Notes: generated by a model not told the origin, from the sequence alone. Positions 1-7,570 are shown, numbered from the stretch's first letter. The stretch is DNA of 10,326 nt from Bacteroidales bacterium (GCA_016295455.1 JAEDLE010000055.1:1-10326); one strand, 5' to 3'. Translations and numbers: made by a program.

Positions 1-255
1 TTCCTGAACCTCTCCTGCCGCTGGAACGACCGTGTCGGCAGCTACGAGAAGTTCGAGAACGGGGCATCCACCGGGAAGACGGTGCCATATGAACCGTACA
101 CCCTGCTCAACGCCCGCCTGGGCTGGAACAGCAGCAACATGAGGATATACCTCGAAGGGGACAATCTCCTCAACAGGCCGTACTATGACCACGGCAACAT
201 CCCGCAGCCGGGCGCCTGGTTCAAGTTCGGCATATCCAGAAGCTTCAATTTCTGA
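1..255 (+). CDS. TonB-dependent outer-membrane receptor, C-terminal fragment
   Basis: This frame is open from the first base and stops at a TGA at 253-255, giving the last 84 residues of a protein whose start lies outside the window. The fragment has alternating hydrophobic/polar beta-strand texture, an 'EGDNLLNRPYYDHG' turn typical of the last strands of TonB-dependent receptor barrels (NLxN/NLFD...YYD), an 'IPQPGAWFKFG' motif, and a C-terminal Phe (SFNF), the usual terminal aromatic of outer-membrane barrels. Such receptors import siderophores, cobalamin, haem or oligosaccharides using TonB energy. The compact NLLN...IPQPG ending resembles BtuB/CirA-type receptors more than SusC, and no SusD gene follows, but the substrate cannot be read from this piece. 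A lipoprotein phosphatase gene starts 11 bp downstream, suggesting co-transcription. Confidence 0.85.
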   Translation, partial: FLNLSCRWNDRVGSYEKFENGASTGKTVPYEPYTLLNARLGWNSSNMRIYLEGDNLLNRPYYDHGNIPQPGAWFKFGISRSFNF

Positions 256-266
256 CAACAGACCAT

Positions 267-1391
267 ATGCAAAGAAAGGCAAGAATACCGCTCATCGCGC
301 TGGCAGCGCTCCTGCTCGTCTCCTGTTCGGGCGTAAAGCTCGAAAAAGGCTCCTGGACCGGCAGAAACCACAAGGAACTTACGGCGCTTGTCCGGGAATA
401 TGGCAACACGTCCCCCGGATACGATACTCTCAGCCGGCCGTATGCCGTGTTCGATTTTGACAACACCTTGATAGTCGGGGACATATCCCTGACGACCATG
501 GTTTACCAGATCGAGAATCTGGAGTACTCCATAGCGCCTGACGGATTCTTTCTTGCCCTGACAGACTGCATACCCAACATCGACTGCGCCCTGGAAGGTT
601 TTCCCGGCATATCCGCCAGAATGCTTGCCACGGACTTGTACAACGACTATATCTACCTGTACGACAACTATATATCCGAGCGTAAGCTGACGCTGGAGGA
701 AATCACCCGCAGCGATGAGTTCAAGGACTTCCGGGCTAAACTCTGGGCGCTGTCCCTGGGCGCCGACACAACCTTCGGGTATGAGACAGGCTGCCTGTGG
801 ATACTCAGGCTCCTGAGCGGAATGCGGACAGCCGGCGTAAAGGAGCTGGCTTGCAGGGCGGCGGAGGCCGCGATGGGGGATAAACTCAGGGAGGAGAAAT
901 GGTGCTCGCCCCGGATGGGAGAAGCCGGAAAGGTGGAGGTCACGGTTCCGAGAGGCCTGAGAATCAGGAAAGAGATGATAAATCTCACTGAAACCTTGAT
1001 TCATAACGGTATTGATGTGTATATTTGCTCCGCATCTTCGGAAATGCTTGTGGAGGCGGTGGCAGAACGCTGGTTTCCCGTAATCGGAGGACCTGCCGTC
1101 TTCGGGCTCAGGACCACATCCGGGGACACCGTATCCCCGAAAGCCCGATACGCGCCGTCATATCCGCATACCTTCCACGAGGGCAAATGTGAGCTGATAG
1201 ACCGCTTCATTGCGCCTTCGCACGGAGGGAAGGCTCCGGTGCTGGTTGCCGGAGACAGCAACGGGGATTATGCGATGCTGACCTCATATCCTTCGATGGC
1301 AAGGGGACTGATTATCGACAGGCCTTCCGCAGGTGACATAGCCGCGCTCAAGGAGTCCGGCGACAGTAAGTATCTGGTGCAGAAATGGTAA
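267..1391 (+). CDS. HAD-superfamily phosphatase lipoprotein
   Basis: 374 residues. The N-terminus is a lipoprotein signal peptide (positively charged MQRKAR, hydrophobic stretch, lipobox LVSC with the lipidated Cys at residue 20). The mature protein carries all four HAD motifs: motif I VFDFDNT (nucleophile D63, acid/base D65), motif II ICSAS around S255, a Lys in EGK at 307 (motif III), and motif IV AGDSNGD (D330, D334). The roughly 180-residue stretch between motifs I and II is a large cap domain, which usually sets substrate choice; it resembles the PF12710 'haloacid dehalogenase-like' group that includes bacterial phosphorylcholine phosphatases. The expected activity is Mg2+-dependent phosphomonoester hydrolysis at a membrane anchor, probably facing the periplasm, since residues after Cys20 (SGVKLEK) lack an obvious acidic surface-export signal. 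It follows a TonB receptor gene by 11 bp. The substrate is unknown. Confidence 0.85.
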   Translation: MQRKARIPLIALAALLLVSCSGVKLEKGSWTGRNHKELTALVREYGNTSPGYDTLSRPYAVFDFDNTLIVGDISLTTMVYQIENLEYSIAPDGFFLALTDCIPNIDCALEGFPGISARMLATDLYNDYIYLYDNYISERKLTLEEITRSDEFKDFRAKLWALSLGADTTFGYETGCLWILRLLSGMRTAGVKELACRAAEAAMGDKLREEKWCSPRMGEAGKVEVTVPRGLRIRKEMINLTETLIHNGIDVYICSASSEMLVEAVAERWFPVIGGPAVFGLRTTSGDTVSPKARYAPSYPHTFHEGKCELIDRFIAPSHGGKAPVLVAGDSNGDYAMLTSYPSMARGLIIDRPSAGDIAALKESGDSKYLVQKW

Positions 1392-1406
1392 GAATTTTTT
1401 GAGCAT

Positions 1407-2564
1407 ATGACATACGATATTTCAAACGACATCCGCTACATAGGCGTAGACGACAAGACCATAGACCTCTTCGAAGGCAAGTATGCCGTTCCGGAAGGAG
1501 TCTCCTACAATTCCTACCTCATACTTGACGAGAAGGTTGCGGTGATGGACACTGCAGACGCCCGTAAGACCGGGGAATGGCTCGCGAATCTGCGTCTGGA
1601 ACTCTCGGGCAGGACTCCGGACTATGTCATCGTGCATCACGCGGAACCTGACCACGCCGCGAGCCTGCTCGCCCTCGTCAGGGAGTATCCGTCCATAACG
1701 GTGGTGTCGAATGCCAAGACTTTCGCGCTGCTCACCCAGTTCTATGACCATGACTTTTCGGTGAACTCGATCGCGGTCAAGGAAGGGGACAGCCTCAGCC
1801 TCGGACGCCACTGCCTCAACTTCATTGCCGCACCTATGGTGCACTGGCCGGAAGTCATCGTAAGCTACGAGTCCAGTGAGAAAGTGCTCTTCAGCGCTGA
1901 CGGTTTCGGAAAGTTCGGAGCCCTGGATGTGGATGACGAATGGGACTGCGAGGCAAGACGCTACTACTTCAACATCGTCGGCAAATACGGCGCCCAGGTG
2001 CAGGCCCTGCTCAAGAAGGCCGCATCCCTGGACATCAGGACGATCGCGCCTCTCCACGGACCGATACTCAGGGAAAACCTCGGACACTACCTCTCACAGT
2101 ACGACACCTGGAGTTCATACAGGCCTGAGACCGAGGGAGTTTTCATTGCATATGCTTCCATCTACGGCAATACTGCCAAGGCTGCCCAGGCACTTGCCAC
2201 CCTCCTGCGCTCGAGAGGCGTGAAGGTGGCGGTCACGGATCTGGCCCGTGACGACAGGGCTGAGGCTCTGGAAGACGCATTCCGCTACAGCCGTATGGTG
2301 CTTGCCGCATCCACTTATGACGGTGGCATATTCACCCCTATGGCGGACTTCATCCACGACCTCGAGGGCAAGGGCTACCGTAACAGGAGGGTGGGTCTCA
2401 TCGAGAACGGCTCCTGGGCTCCAATGTCCGGAAAGAAGATGTGCGAAGCCATGGAAAGCCTCAAGGATGTGACCGTATGCGGGCATGTGGTGACCCTGAA
2501 ATCGGGATTCAAGAGCTCCGACCAGGCGTCGCTCGAGCAGCTTGCGGACGAAATAATGGCCTGA
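1407..2564 (+). CDS. Flavodiiron protein (A-type flavoprotein, FprA family)
   Basis: 385 residues, normal length for a two-domain class A flavodiiron protein. Residues 1-240 form the metallo-beta-lactamase-like domain with a full set of diiron ligands: H78-x-E80-x-D82, H146, D165 and H217. Residues 245-385 form a flavodoxin-like FMN domain with the phosphate loop at 250-256 (ASIYGNT) and flavin-contacting loops STYDGG (302-307) and NGSWAP (334-339). There is no C-terminal rubredoxin or flavin-reductase fusion, so electrons must come from separate carriers. The family reduces O2 to water and/or NO to N2O in the cytoplasm, protecting anaerobes from brief oxygen or nitrosative exposure; the sequence does not decide between O2 and NO. 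The gene starts 15 bp after the HAD phosphatase and the ThrE-like pair follows 16 bp later. The start is an ATG in CATATG context without a Shine-Dalgarno. Confidence 0.93.
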   Translation: MTYDISNDIRYIGVDDKTIDLFEGKYAVPEGVSYNSYLILDEKVAVMDTADARKTGEWLANLRLELSGRTPDYVIVHHAEPDHAASLLALVREYPSITVVSNAKTFALLTQFYDHDFSVNSIAVKEGDSLSLGRHCLNFIAAPMVHWPEVIVSYESSEKVLFSADGFGKFGALDVDDEWDCEARRYYFNIVGKYGAQVQALLKKAASLDIRTIAPLHGPILRENLGHYLSQYDTWSSYRPETEGVFIAYASIYGNTAKAAQALATLLRSRGVKVAVTDLARDDRAEALEDAFRYSRMVLAASTYDGGIFTPMADFIHDLEGKGYRNRRVGLIENGSWAPMSGKKMCEAMESLKDVTVCGHVVTLKSGFKSSDQASLEQLADEIMA

Positions 2565-2580
2565 CTTGCAATACGCTCCG

Positions 2581-3363
2581 ATGCAGACTGAAACAGCAGA
2601 ATATAACCGTGTCAACGATATGCTGACCACGGCTATGGATATCGGCCAGCAGATGCTGATGACCGGGGCCGACGTGACCCGTGTGGAAGACTCTGTTTCC
2701 CGCATATGCCGGCGCTTTGACGTGGATGATGTCCAGGTGTTCTGCATCGCCTCCCTTCTCCAGGCTTCAGTGCGCATGCGCGACGGCCGGTACTGCATTC
2801 AGATGCGCCGCATATTCACCAGCGACAACAATCTGGCGAGGCTGGAGGAACTCAACTCCATATCCAGAAGCATCTGCAGCGGCGGACTGACCATAGAGGA
2901 AGCCAGAGGCAGGCTGGAGAAGGCAAAGGTGCTGGAGTGTTACAGGCCGCTGTGGTATTACGTCGCCGCCATATTCGGGGCATCTTCCTTCAGCCTGTTC
3001 TTCGGCGGTTCCCTGGCGGACGGTCTCTGCGCGGCGGTGGCTTCGGTGCCGGTGCTCTTCTGCCAGAGGCATCCCTTCAGGAAATGCAACCAGATGGTCA
3101 ACACCATATTCCAGTCATTTGTCGGGGGATTGACGGTCAACGTCGTGATGAAACTCGGGTTGGGGCAGAATATCGACCTCATCTGTATAGGAGTGATAAT
3201 GCTGCTGATTTCCGGAATGATGTTCGGAAATGCAATGCAGGATTTCATGCGCTCAGATGTGCTTGCGGGCGGTTCCAAACTCGTCCACGCCCTTCTTCTG
3301 GCAATGATGATAGTACTGGGCTTCGGCATTTCGATGTTCTGTTTCGGAAACTGGGCGCTATGA
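2581..3363 (+). CDS. Threonine/serine exporter family protein, YjjP-like half (ThrE N-terminal type)
   Basis: 260 residues from the ATG at 2581. The frame stays open upstream to a TTG at 2566, two bases after the previous stop, but ATG is preferred. The soluble N-terminal part (about 1-120) has the family pattern 'TGADVTRVEDSVSRIC' (28-43); a membrane part with about five segments follows (roughly 124-141, 145-161, 173-192, 198-218, 233-254), including the conserved 'MMFGNAMQDFMRSD' region (213-226). This matches PF06738 (ThrE/DUF1212). In Corynebacterium one fused protein (ThrE) exports threonine and serine; in E. coli the split pair YjjP/YjjB is reported to export succinate. Here the second half is the next gene, overlapping by ATGA, so the two should be translationally coupled and form one inner-membrane complex. 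The substrate is not determinable from sequence; succinate efflux would suit a fermentative Bacteroidales. Confidence 0.88.
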   Translation: MQTETAEYNRVNDMLTTAMDIGQQMLMTGADVTRVEDSVSRICRRFDVDDVQVFCIASLLQASVRMRDGRYCIQMRRIFTSDNNLARLEELNSISRSICSGGLTIEEARGRLEKAKVLECYRPLWYYVAAIFGASSFSLFFGGSLADGLCAAVASVPVLFCQRHPFRKCNQMVNTIFQSFVGGLTVNVVMKLGLGQNIDLICIGVIMLLISGMMFGNAMQDFMRSDVLAGGSKLVHALLLAMMIVLGFGISMFCFGNWAL

Positions 3364-3806
3364 CGGAGATGCTGATAATATGTCTGAGCGGCGCAGTAGG
3401 CGCCATTACCTTCGGAGTGCTCTATCACGTGAATCCGAGGCATCTTCTGCTTGCGTTCATGGGAGGACTGCTGACCACGACCACGCTTGTGCTCTGTATG
3501 GAGTGGTGCGGAGGGAACAACATCATCAGCAATGCCGCCGCAGCCTTCATCGGAGGTGTCTTCAGCACCTGGTGCGCCCATAAGAGACACGCTCCGGTAC
3601 CGGTGTTCATGATACCTTCGCTCTTTCCTCTGGTTCCCGGACGCGCCCTTTACTATTCGATGTCCGCGCTTGTCCTGCACGAGAGCGCGCAGTTCGCCTC
3701 GAACTTCCTTGCTGCGGCGGAAATCAGCTTCGGCATAGCCGTCGGAATGCTCTTCGCCGGAGTTTTCTGCGATGTTTTCCTGGGGATCAGGAACATGCGC
3801 AAATAG
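3360..3806 (+). CDS. Threonine/serine exporter family protein, YjjB-like half (ThrE_2)
   Basis: 148 residues, almost entirely hydrophobic, with about four membrane segments (roughly 4-23, 28-47, 55-71 and 115-140) and a re-entrant-looking conserved stretch 'PSLFPLVPGRALYYSM' (86-101). The Pro-rich PLVPG motif followed by Tyr is the hallmark of the YjjB/ThrE_2 family (PF12821). The ATG at 3360 overlaps the stop of the upstream YjjP-like gene (ATGA, 3360-3363), the classic arrangement for the two halves of a split ThrE transporter. The length is close to E. coli YjjB. It ends at a TAG at 3804-3806 and no convincing intrinsic terminator follows. It probably needs its upstream partner for export of small organic or amino acids; the actual substrate is inference only. 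Confidence 0.87.
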   Translation: MTEMLIICLSGAVGAITFGVLYHVNPRHLLLAFMGGLLTTTTLVLCMEWCGGNNIISNAAAAFIGGVFSTWCAHKRHAPVPVFMIPSLFPLVPGRALYYSMSALVLHESAQFASNFLAAAEISFGIAVGMLFAGVFCDVFLGIRNMRK

Positions 3807-3892
3807 CCTTTTTAGGACAGGATGTGATATTCTTTCCTACGCAATCTGTGTTCCATTTTTCATCCAGGCTTCTTTTATTGGCTCAAATTTCC

Positions 3893-3900
3893 TATATTTG
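3893..3900 (+). promoter_or_regulatory. Bacteroidetes-type -7 promoter element upstream of etfB
   Basis: TATATTTG matches the Bacteroidetes -7 consensus TAnnTTTG exactly. It lies 53 bp before the etfB ATG, in an AT-rich 147-bp intergenic region (3807-3953) that contrasts with the flanking coding DNA. No good -33 TTTG is visible at the usual 19-21 bp spacing; only T-rich sequence is present around 3870-3876. Transcription would begin about seven bases downstream and give a leader of roughly 45 nt. Confidence 0.55.
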
Positions 3901-3953
3901 TCAAGATATGCTGTCTCTTTGACGGCGTTGTGTTTTTACTAAAACCGCAGAAT

Positions 3954-4823
3954 ATGAGTTTGAAAATCGTTGTACTTGCAAAGCAGGTACCGGATACGAG
4001 AAATGTGGGCAAGGACGCGATGACGTCGGAAGGTACCGTCAACCGCGCAGCGCTTCCCGCAATCGTGAATCCGGAAGACATGAACGCTCTGGAACAGGCT
4101 CTCAGGCTTAAGGAGCAGAACCCCGGTTCCACTGTAGGCGTGCTCACAATGGGCCCTCCTCGCGCAGGGGAAGTGGTCCGCGAGGCTCTCTATCGCGGAG
4201 CCGACACGGGTTGGGTACTCACCGACCGTCTCTTCGCAGGAGCGGACACCCTTGCAACATCATATGCGCTTGCCGCGGCAATCAAGAAGATAGGAGATGT
4301 GGACGTGGTCATCGGAGGCCGTCAGGCCATCGACGGAGACACCGCCCAGGTAGGCCCTCAGGTGGCCCAGAAACTCGGTCTCAACCAGGTGACCTACGCC
4401 GAGGAGATACTCAAATGTGAAGACGGCAAGCTCACCATACGCAGGCATATAGACGGCGGCGTGGAGACGGTGGAGGCACCTATGCCTTGCGTCATCACCG
4501 TAAACGGCAGTGCGGCTCCTTGCCGTCCTGCAAATGCAAAACTGACAATGAAATACAAGAGGGCAACCTGCCCGCTTGAACGTCCCTCTGACGATAAGTA
4601 CGCTTATCTTTACGAGCAGCGTCCGTACCTCAACCTCAACCAGTGGAGCGTGGCGGATGTGGACGGGGATCCTCAGCAGTGCGGAATGGCCGGTTCGCCT
4701 ACCAAGGTGAAGGAAGTGCAGAACATCGTCTTCCAGGCCAAGGAGAGCCGCACCCTCACATCTTCCGACGCAGACATCGAAGCTCTCGTCAAGGAACTTT
4801 TGAATGACAAAATCATCGGATAA
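3954..4823 (+). CDS. etfB: Electron transfer flavoprotein, beta subunit
   Basis: 289 residues from the ATG at 3954. An in-frame GTG at 3930 would add eight residues (FLLKPQN-type) that do not fit the family start, whereas MSLKIVVLAKQVPDT is the typical EtfB N-terminus. Key signatures are NPEDMNALEQAL (39-50), LTMGPPRA (64-71), LTDRLFAGADT (89-99) and the nucleotide-binding loop GGRQAIDGDTAQVGP (121-135), then PCVITV (178-183). The DGDTAQVGP form and the LTDRxFAGADT segment resemble the clostridial/bifurcating EtfB (FixA-like) group more than mitochondrial/respiratory EtfB. EtfB pairs with EtfA to bind FAD and a second nucleotide, AMP in simple ETFs or FAD in bifurcating ones, and passes electrons to and from acyl-CoA dehydrogenases. 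It is first in an operon with etfA (11-bp gap) and an acyl-CoA dehydrogenase. Confidence 0.95.
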   Translation: MSLKIVVLAKQVPDTRNVGKDAMTSEGTVNRAALPAIVNPEDMNALEQALRLKEQNPGSTVGVLTMGPPRAGEVVREALYRGADTGWVLTDRLFAGADTLATSYALAAAIKKIGDVDVVIGGRQAIDGDTAQVGPQVAQKLGLNQVTYAEEILKCEDGKLTIRRHIDGGVETVEAPMPCVITVNGSAAPCRPANAKLTMKYKRATCPLERPSDDKYAYLYEQRPYLNLNQWSVADVDGDPQQCGMAGSPTKVKEVQNIVFQAKESRTLTSSDADIEALVKELLNDKIIG

Positions 4824-4834
4824 TCCAGGGACAT

Positions 4835-5857
4835 ATGAACAACGTATTTGTATATTGCGAGATCGAAGGCACCAAGGTTGCCGAAGTATCTCAGGAGCTG
4901 TTGACAAAGGGCCGCAAGCTGGCCGATGAACTTGGAGTCCGACTGAACGCAGTTGTGGCCGGTACCGGCATAAAGGGCAAGGTCGAGGACCAGATACTCC
5001 CTTATGGAGTGGACAAGCTCTTCGTCTTCGACGGGGATGGCCTTTTCCCTTATACCTCCGCGCCCCACACCGACATAATGGTGAACCTCTTCAAGCAGGA
5101 GCAGCCGCAGATCTGCCTTATGGGCGCAACCGTCATAGGACGTGACCTCGGTCCGCGCGTGTCGTCTTCCCTCACCAGCGGCCTCACCGCAGACTGCACC
5201 CAGCTCGAGATCGGAAGCTATGACGACAAGAAGACCGGCGTGCACTACGACAACCTCCTCTATCAGATCCGCCCTGCATTCGGCGGAAACATCGTCGCAA
5301 CTATCGTCAATCCTGACCACCGTCCGCAGATGGCGACCGTGCGGGAGGGTGTGATGAAGCGTGAGATACTCGACCCTCAGTACAAGGGAGAGGTCGTATA
5401 TCCCGTTGTCAGCGACTATGTCCCTGAAATCGACTATGTCGTCAAGGTCATCGACCGTCACGTCGAGGTGGCGAAGCACAATCTCAAGGGCGCGCCAATC
5501 ATCGTGGCCGGAGGCTACGGTGTCGGATCGAAGGAGAACTTCGACCTCCTCTTCAAGCTTGCAAAGGAACTTCACGGCGAGGTAGGTGCATCCCGCGCTG
5601 CCGTTGATGCCGGCTGGATAGACCACGACCGCCAGATCGGCCAGACCGGTGTGACAGTGCATCCTAAGGTCTACATCGCCTGCGGTATCTCCGGACAGAT
5701 TCAGCATATCGCCGGCATGCAGGATTCAGGCATTATCATCTCCATCAACACCGATCCTGACGCTCCTATCAACAAGATAGCTGACTATGTCATAGTCGGT
5801 TCTGTGGAAGAGGTGGTTCCAAAGCTCATCAAGTACTACAAGCAAAACAACAAGTAA
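4835..5857 (+). CDS. etfA: Electron transfer flavoprotein, alpha subunit
   Basis: 340 residues. The N-terminal domain (about 1-190) contains 'GATVIGRDLGPRVSSSL' (97-113) and the 'IRPAFGGN' strand (145-152). The C-terminal FAD-binding domain (about 215-340) carries GGYGVGSKENF (226-236), GASRAAVDAGW (251-261), GQTGVTVHPKVYIACGISG (269-287), QHIAGM (290-295) and INTDPDAPI (304-312), the standard FAD contacts of EtfA. It forms the heterodimer with the upstream etfB product and shuttles electrons for the acyl-CoA dehydrogenase encoded 3 bp downstream. No N-terminal ferredoxin extension is present. A short purine-rich CCAGGGA precedes the CATATG start, so this is one of the few starts here with something resembling a Shine-Dalgarno. 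A long open frame on the opposite strand over this gene is a coding shadow. Confidence 0.96.
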   Translation: MNNVFVYCEIEGTKVAEVSQELLTKGRKLADELGVRLNAVVAGTGIKGKVEDQILPYGVDKLFVFDGDGLFPYTSAPHTDIMVNLFKQEQPQICLMGATVIGRDLGPRVSSSLTSGLTADCTQLEIGSYDDKKTGVHYDNLLYQIRPAFGGNIVATIVNPDHRPQMATVREGVMKREILDPQYKGEVVYPVVSDYVPEIDYVVKVIDRHVEVAKHNLKGAPIIVAGGYGVGSKENFDLLFKLAKELHGEVGASRAAVDAGWIDHDRQIGQTGVTVHPKVYIACGISGQIQHIAGMQDSGIIISINTDPDAPINKIADYVIVGSVEEVVPKLIKYYKQNNK

Positions 5858-5860
5858 TTT

Positions 5861-7570
5861 ATGGCAAACTATTATAGCGATCATCCGGAACTCGAGTTCC
5901 ACCTGCATCATCCCCTTATGAAGAGGATAGTCGAGCTCAAGGAGCGCGACTACACCGAGGCGGAAAAGTTTGAAGATGCACCTGTCGATTTCGAAGATGC
6001 CATTGCCAACTACGACAAGCTCCTCAAGATCACCGGAGATGTGGCTGCAAACATAATCGCGCCCAACTCCGAGAGCGTGGACCTCGAAGGTCCGCATCTT
6101 GAGAACGGCCGTATGATATATGCCAGCAAGACATACGAGAACTATGACGCCGCTACCAAGGCCGGTCTCTGGGGCGTGGACATGCCTCGCCGTTACGGCG
6201 GACTCAATGTCCCGATGACCACTTTCTCAATGCTTTCGGAAGTGATTTCCGCAGCCGATTCCAGCTTCCAGAACATCTGGTCGCTCCAAAGCTGCATAGA
6301 CACTCTCTACGAGTTCGGAAGCGAGGAACAGCGCCAGAAGTACATTCCGCGCGTATGCGCCGGTGAATCGATGTCGATGGACCTCACCGAGCCGGATGCA
6401 GGCTCCGACCTTCAGAGGGTGATGCTCAAGGCCACTTTCGACGAGAAGGAGAACTGCTGGAGGCTCAACGGCGTGAAGCGCTTCATAACCAACGGCGACT
6501 CGGACATACATCTGGTACTCGCGCGTTCAGAGGAAGGCACCCGTGACGGCCGCGGACTCTCCATGTTCATCTATGACAAGAGGAACGGAGGAGTCGATGT
6601 GCGCCACATCGAGCACAAGCTCGGTATCCACGGTTCCCCGACCTGCGAGCTCACCTACAAGAATGCCAAGGCTGAACTCTGCGGAAGCACCCGTCTCGGC
6701 CTGATCAAGTATGTGATGGCGCTTATGAACGGAGCCCGCCTCGGCATAGCCGCACAGTCTGTCGGCCTCAGCCAGGAGGCTTACAATGAGGCGCTTGCAT
6801 ATGCCAAGGAGCGTGCCCAGTTCAATACCAAGATCATTGATATGCCAGCCGTCTATGACATGCTCGCCAGGATGAAGGCAAAACTCGACGCCGGCCGCAG
6901 CCTGCTCTACCAGACATCCAGATACGTCGACATATACAAGGCTCTAGAGGATATCCAGAGAGAGCGCAAGCTGACTCCGGAGGAGCGCGACGAGCTGAAG
7001 AAATATTCACGCCTTGCCGACGCATTCACACCTATGGCTAAGGGTATGAACTCTGAATATGCCAACCAGAATGCATATGATGCCATCTCCATCCACGGCG
7101 GTTCAGGTTTCATAATGGAGTACAAGTGCCAGAGGCTTTACCGTGACGCCCGCATATTCTCAATCTATGAGGGTACGACCCAGCTTCAGGTGGTGGCTGC
7201 CATCCGTTATATAACCAACGGAACCTATTCGGCCATCATCAGGGAGATGCTTGATAAGGAGGTTTCTGAGGATCTCAGGCCGCTGAAGGAACGTGTCGCG
7301 GCCATGTTCGGGAAACTCGAGACTGCAACGGCAACCGTAAAGGCATCCGCCAACCAGGATGTGCAGGATTTCCTTGCACGCCGACTCTACGATATGACAG
7401 GCGACATCCTGATGTCCCTGCTCATACTTGACGACGCTACCGTATCTCCAGATCTCTTCTCCAAGAGCGCCAATGTTTACGTCCGTATGGCTGAGGCCGA
7501 AGTCAACGGCCACTTCGAATACGTGCAGAATTTCAAGGCCGGGGATCTCGAATACTTCAAGACAAGATAA
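5861..7570 (+). CDS. Acyl-CoA dehydrogenase, long form with C-terminal extension
   Basis: 569 residues, longer than the 380-residue butyryl-CoA dehydrogenase type and close to the 560-600-residue group (FadE5/DmdC-like). The fold is recognisable in order: N-terminal helical domain, with GLWGVDMPRRYGG at 102-114; FAD/substrate beta domain with DLTEPDAGSD (174-183), KRFITNGD (206-213) and KLGIHGSPTCEL (253-264); C-terminal helices with NGARLGIAAQSVGL (290-303), GGSGF (413-417), RLYRDARI (425-432) and SIYEGTTQLQ (434-443). E437 in YEGT is the expected catalytic base. A charged stretch (about 360-382) and roughly 120 residues after YEGTTQ form the extra parts. The enzyme should be a cytoplasmic FAD protein interconverting acyl-CoA and 2,3-enoyl-CoA, using the adjacent ETF as redox partner. 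No thiolase, hydratase or CoA ligase gene is in the window, so chain length and physiological direction are unknown. Confidence 0.94.
   Translation: MANYYSDHPELEFHLHHPLMKRIVELKERDYTEAEKFEDAPVDFEDAIANYDKLLKITGDVAANIIAPNSESVDLEGPHLENGRMIYASKTYENYDAATKAGLWGVDMPRRYGGLNVPMTTFSMLSEVISAADSSFQNIWSLQSCIDTLYEFGSEEQRQKYIPRVCAGESMSMDLTEPDAGSDLQRVMLKATFDEKENCWRLNGVKRFITNGDSDIHLVLARSEEGTRDGRGLSMFIYDKRNGGVDVRHIEHKLGIHGSPTCELTYKNAKAELCGSTRLGLIKYVMALMNGARLGIAAQSVGLSQEAYNEALAYAKERAQFNTKIIDMPAVYDMLARMKAKLDAGRSLLYQTSRYVDIYKALEDIQRERKLTPEERDELKKYSRLADAFTPMAKGMNSEYANQNAYDAISIHGGSGFIMEYKCQRLYRDARIFSIYEGTTQLQVVAAIRYITNGTYSAIIREMLDKEVSEDLRPLKERVAAMFGKLETATATVKASANQDVQDFLARRLYDMTGDILMSLLILDDATVSPDLFSKSANVYVRMAEAEVNGHFEYVQNFKAGDLEYFKTR

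Noticed and set aside
183..1004. 273-residue minus-strand open frame opposite the HAD phosphatase
   Set aside because: It overlaps the end of the TonB receptor and the HAD gene, both with clear motifs. Its translation shows no domain or membrane pattern.
1422..2087. 221-residue minus-strand frame opposite the flavodiiron protein
   Set aside because: It is antisense to a gene with every diiron ligand intact and has no recognisable features of its own.
2566..2580. TTG start for the YjjP-like gene, two bases after the flavodiiron stop
   Set aside because: An ATG follows five codons later and the added residues (QYAP) show no family match. The alternative is not excluded, but is less likely.
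3807..3816. CCTTTTTAGG just after the YjjB-like stop as a terminator
   Set aside because: The stem is only three base pairs with no U tract after it, so it is not a credible intrinsic terminator.
3930..3953. GTG start for etfB, eight residues longer
   Set aside because: The ATG at 3954 gives the family-typical N-terminus MSLKIVVLAKQVPDT. The extension has no support.
4673..5707. 344-residue open frame on the minus strand across etfA
   Set aside because: It is antisense to a clearly conserved etfA. The translation is rich in V, D and H with no recognisable motif, as expected of a shadow frame in G+C-rich DNA.
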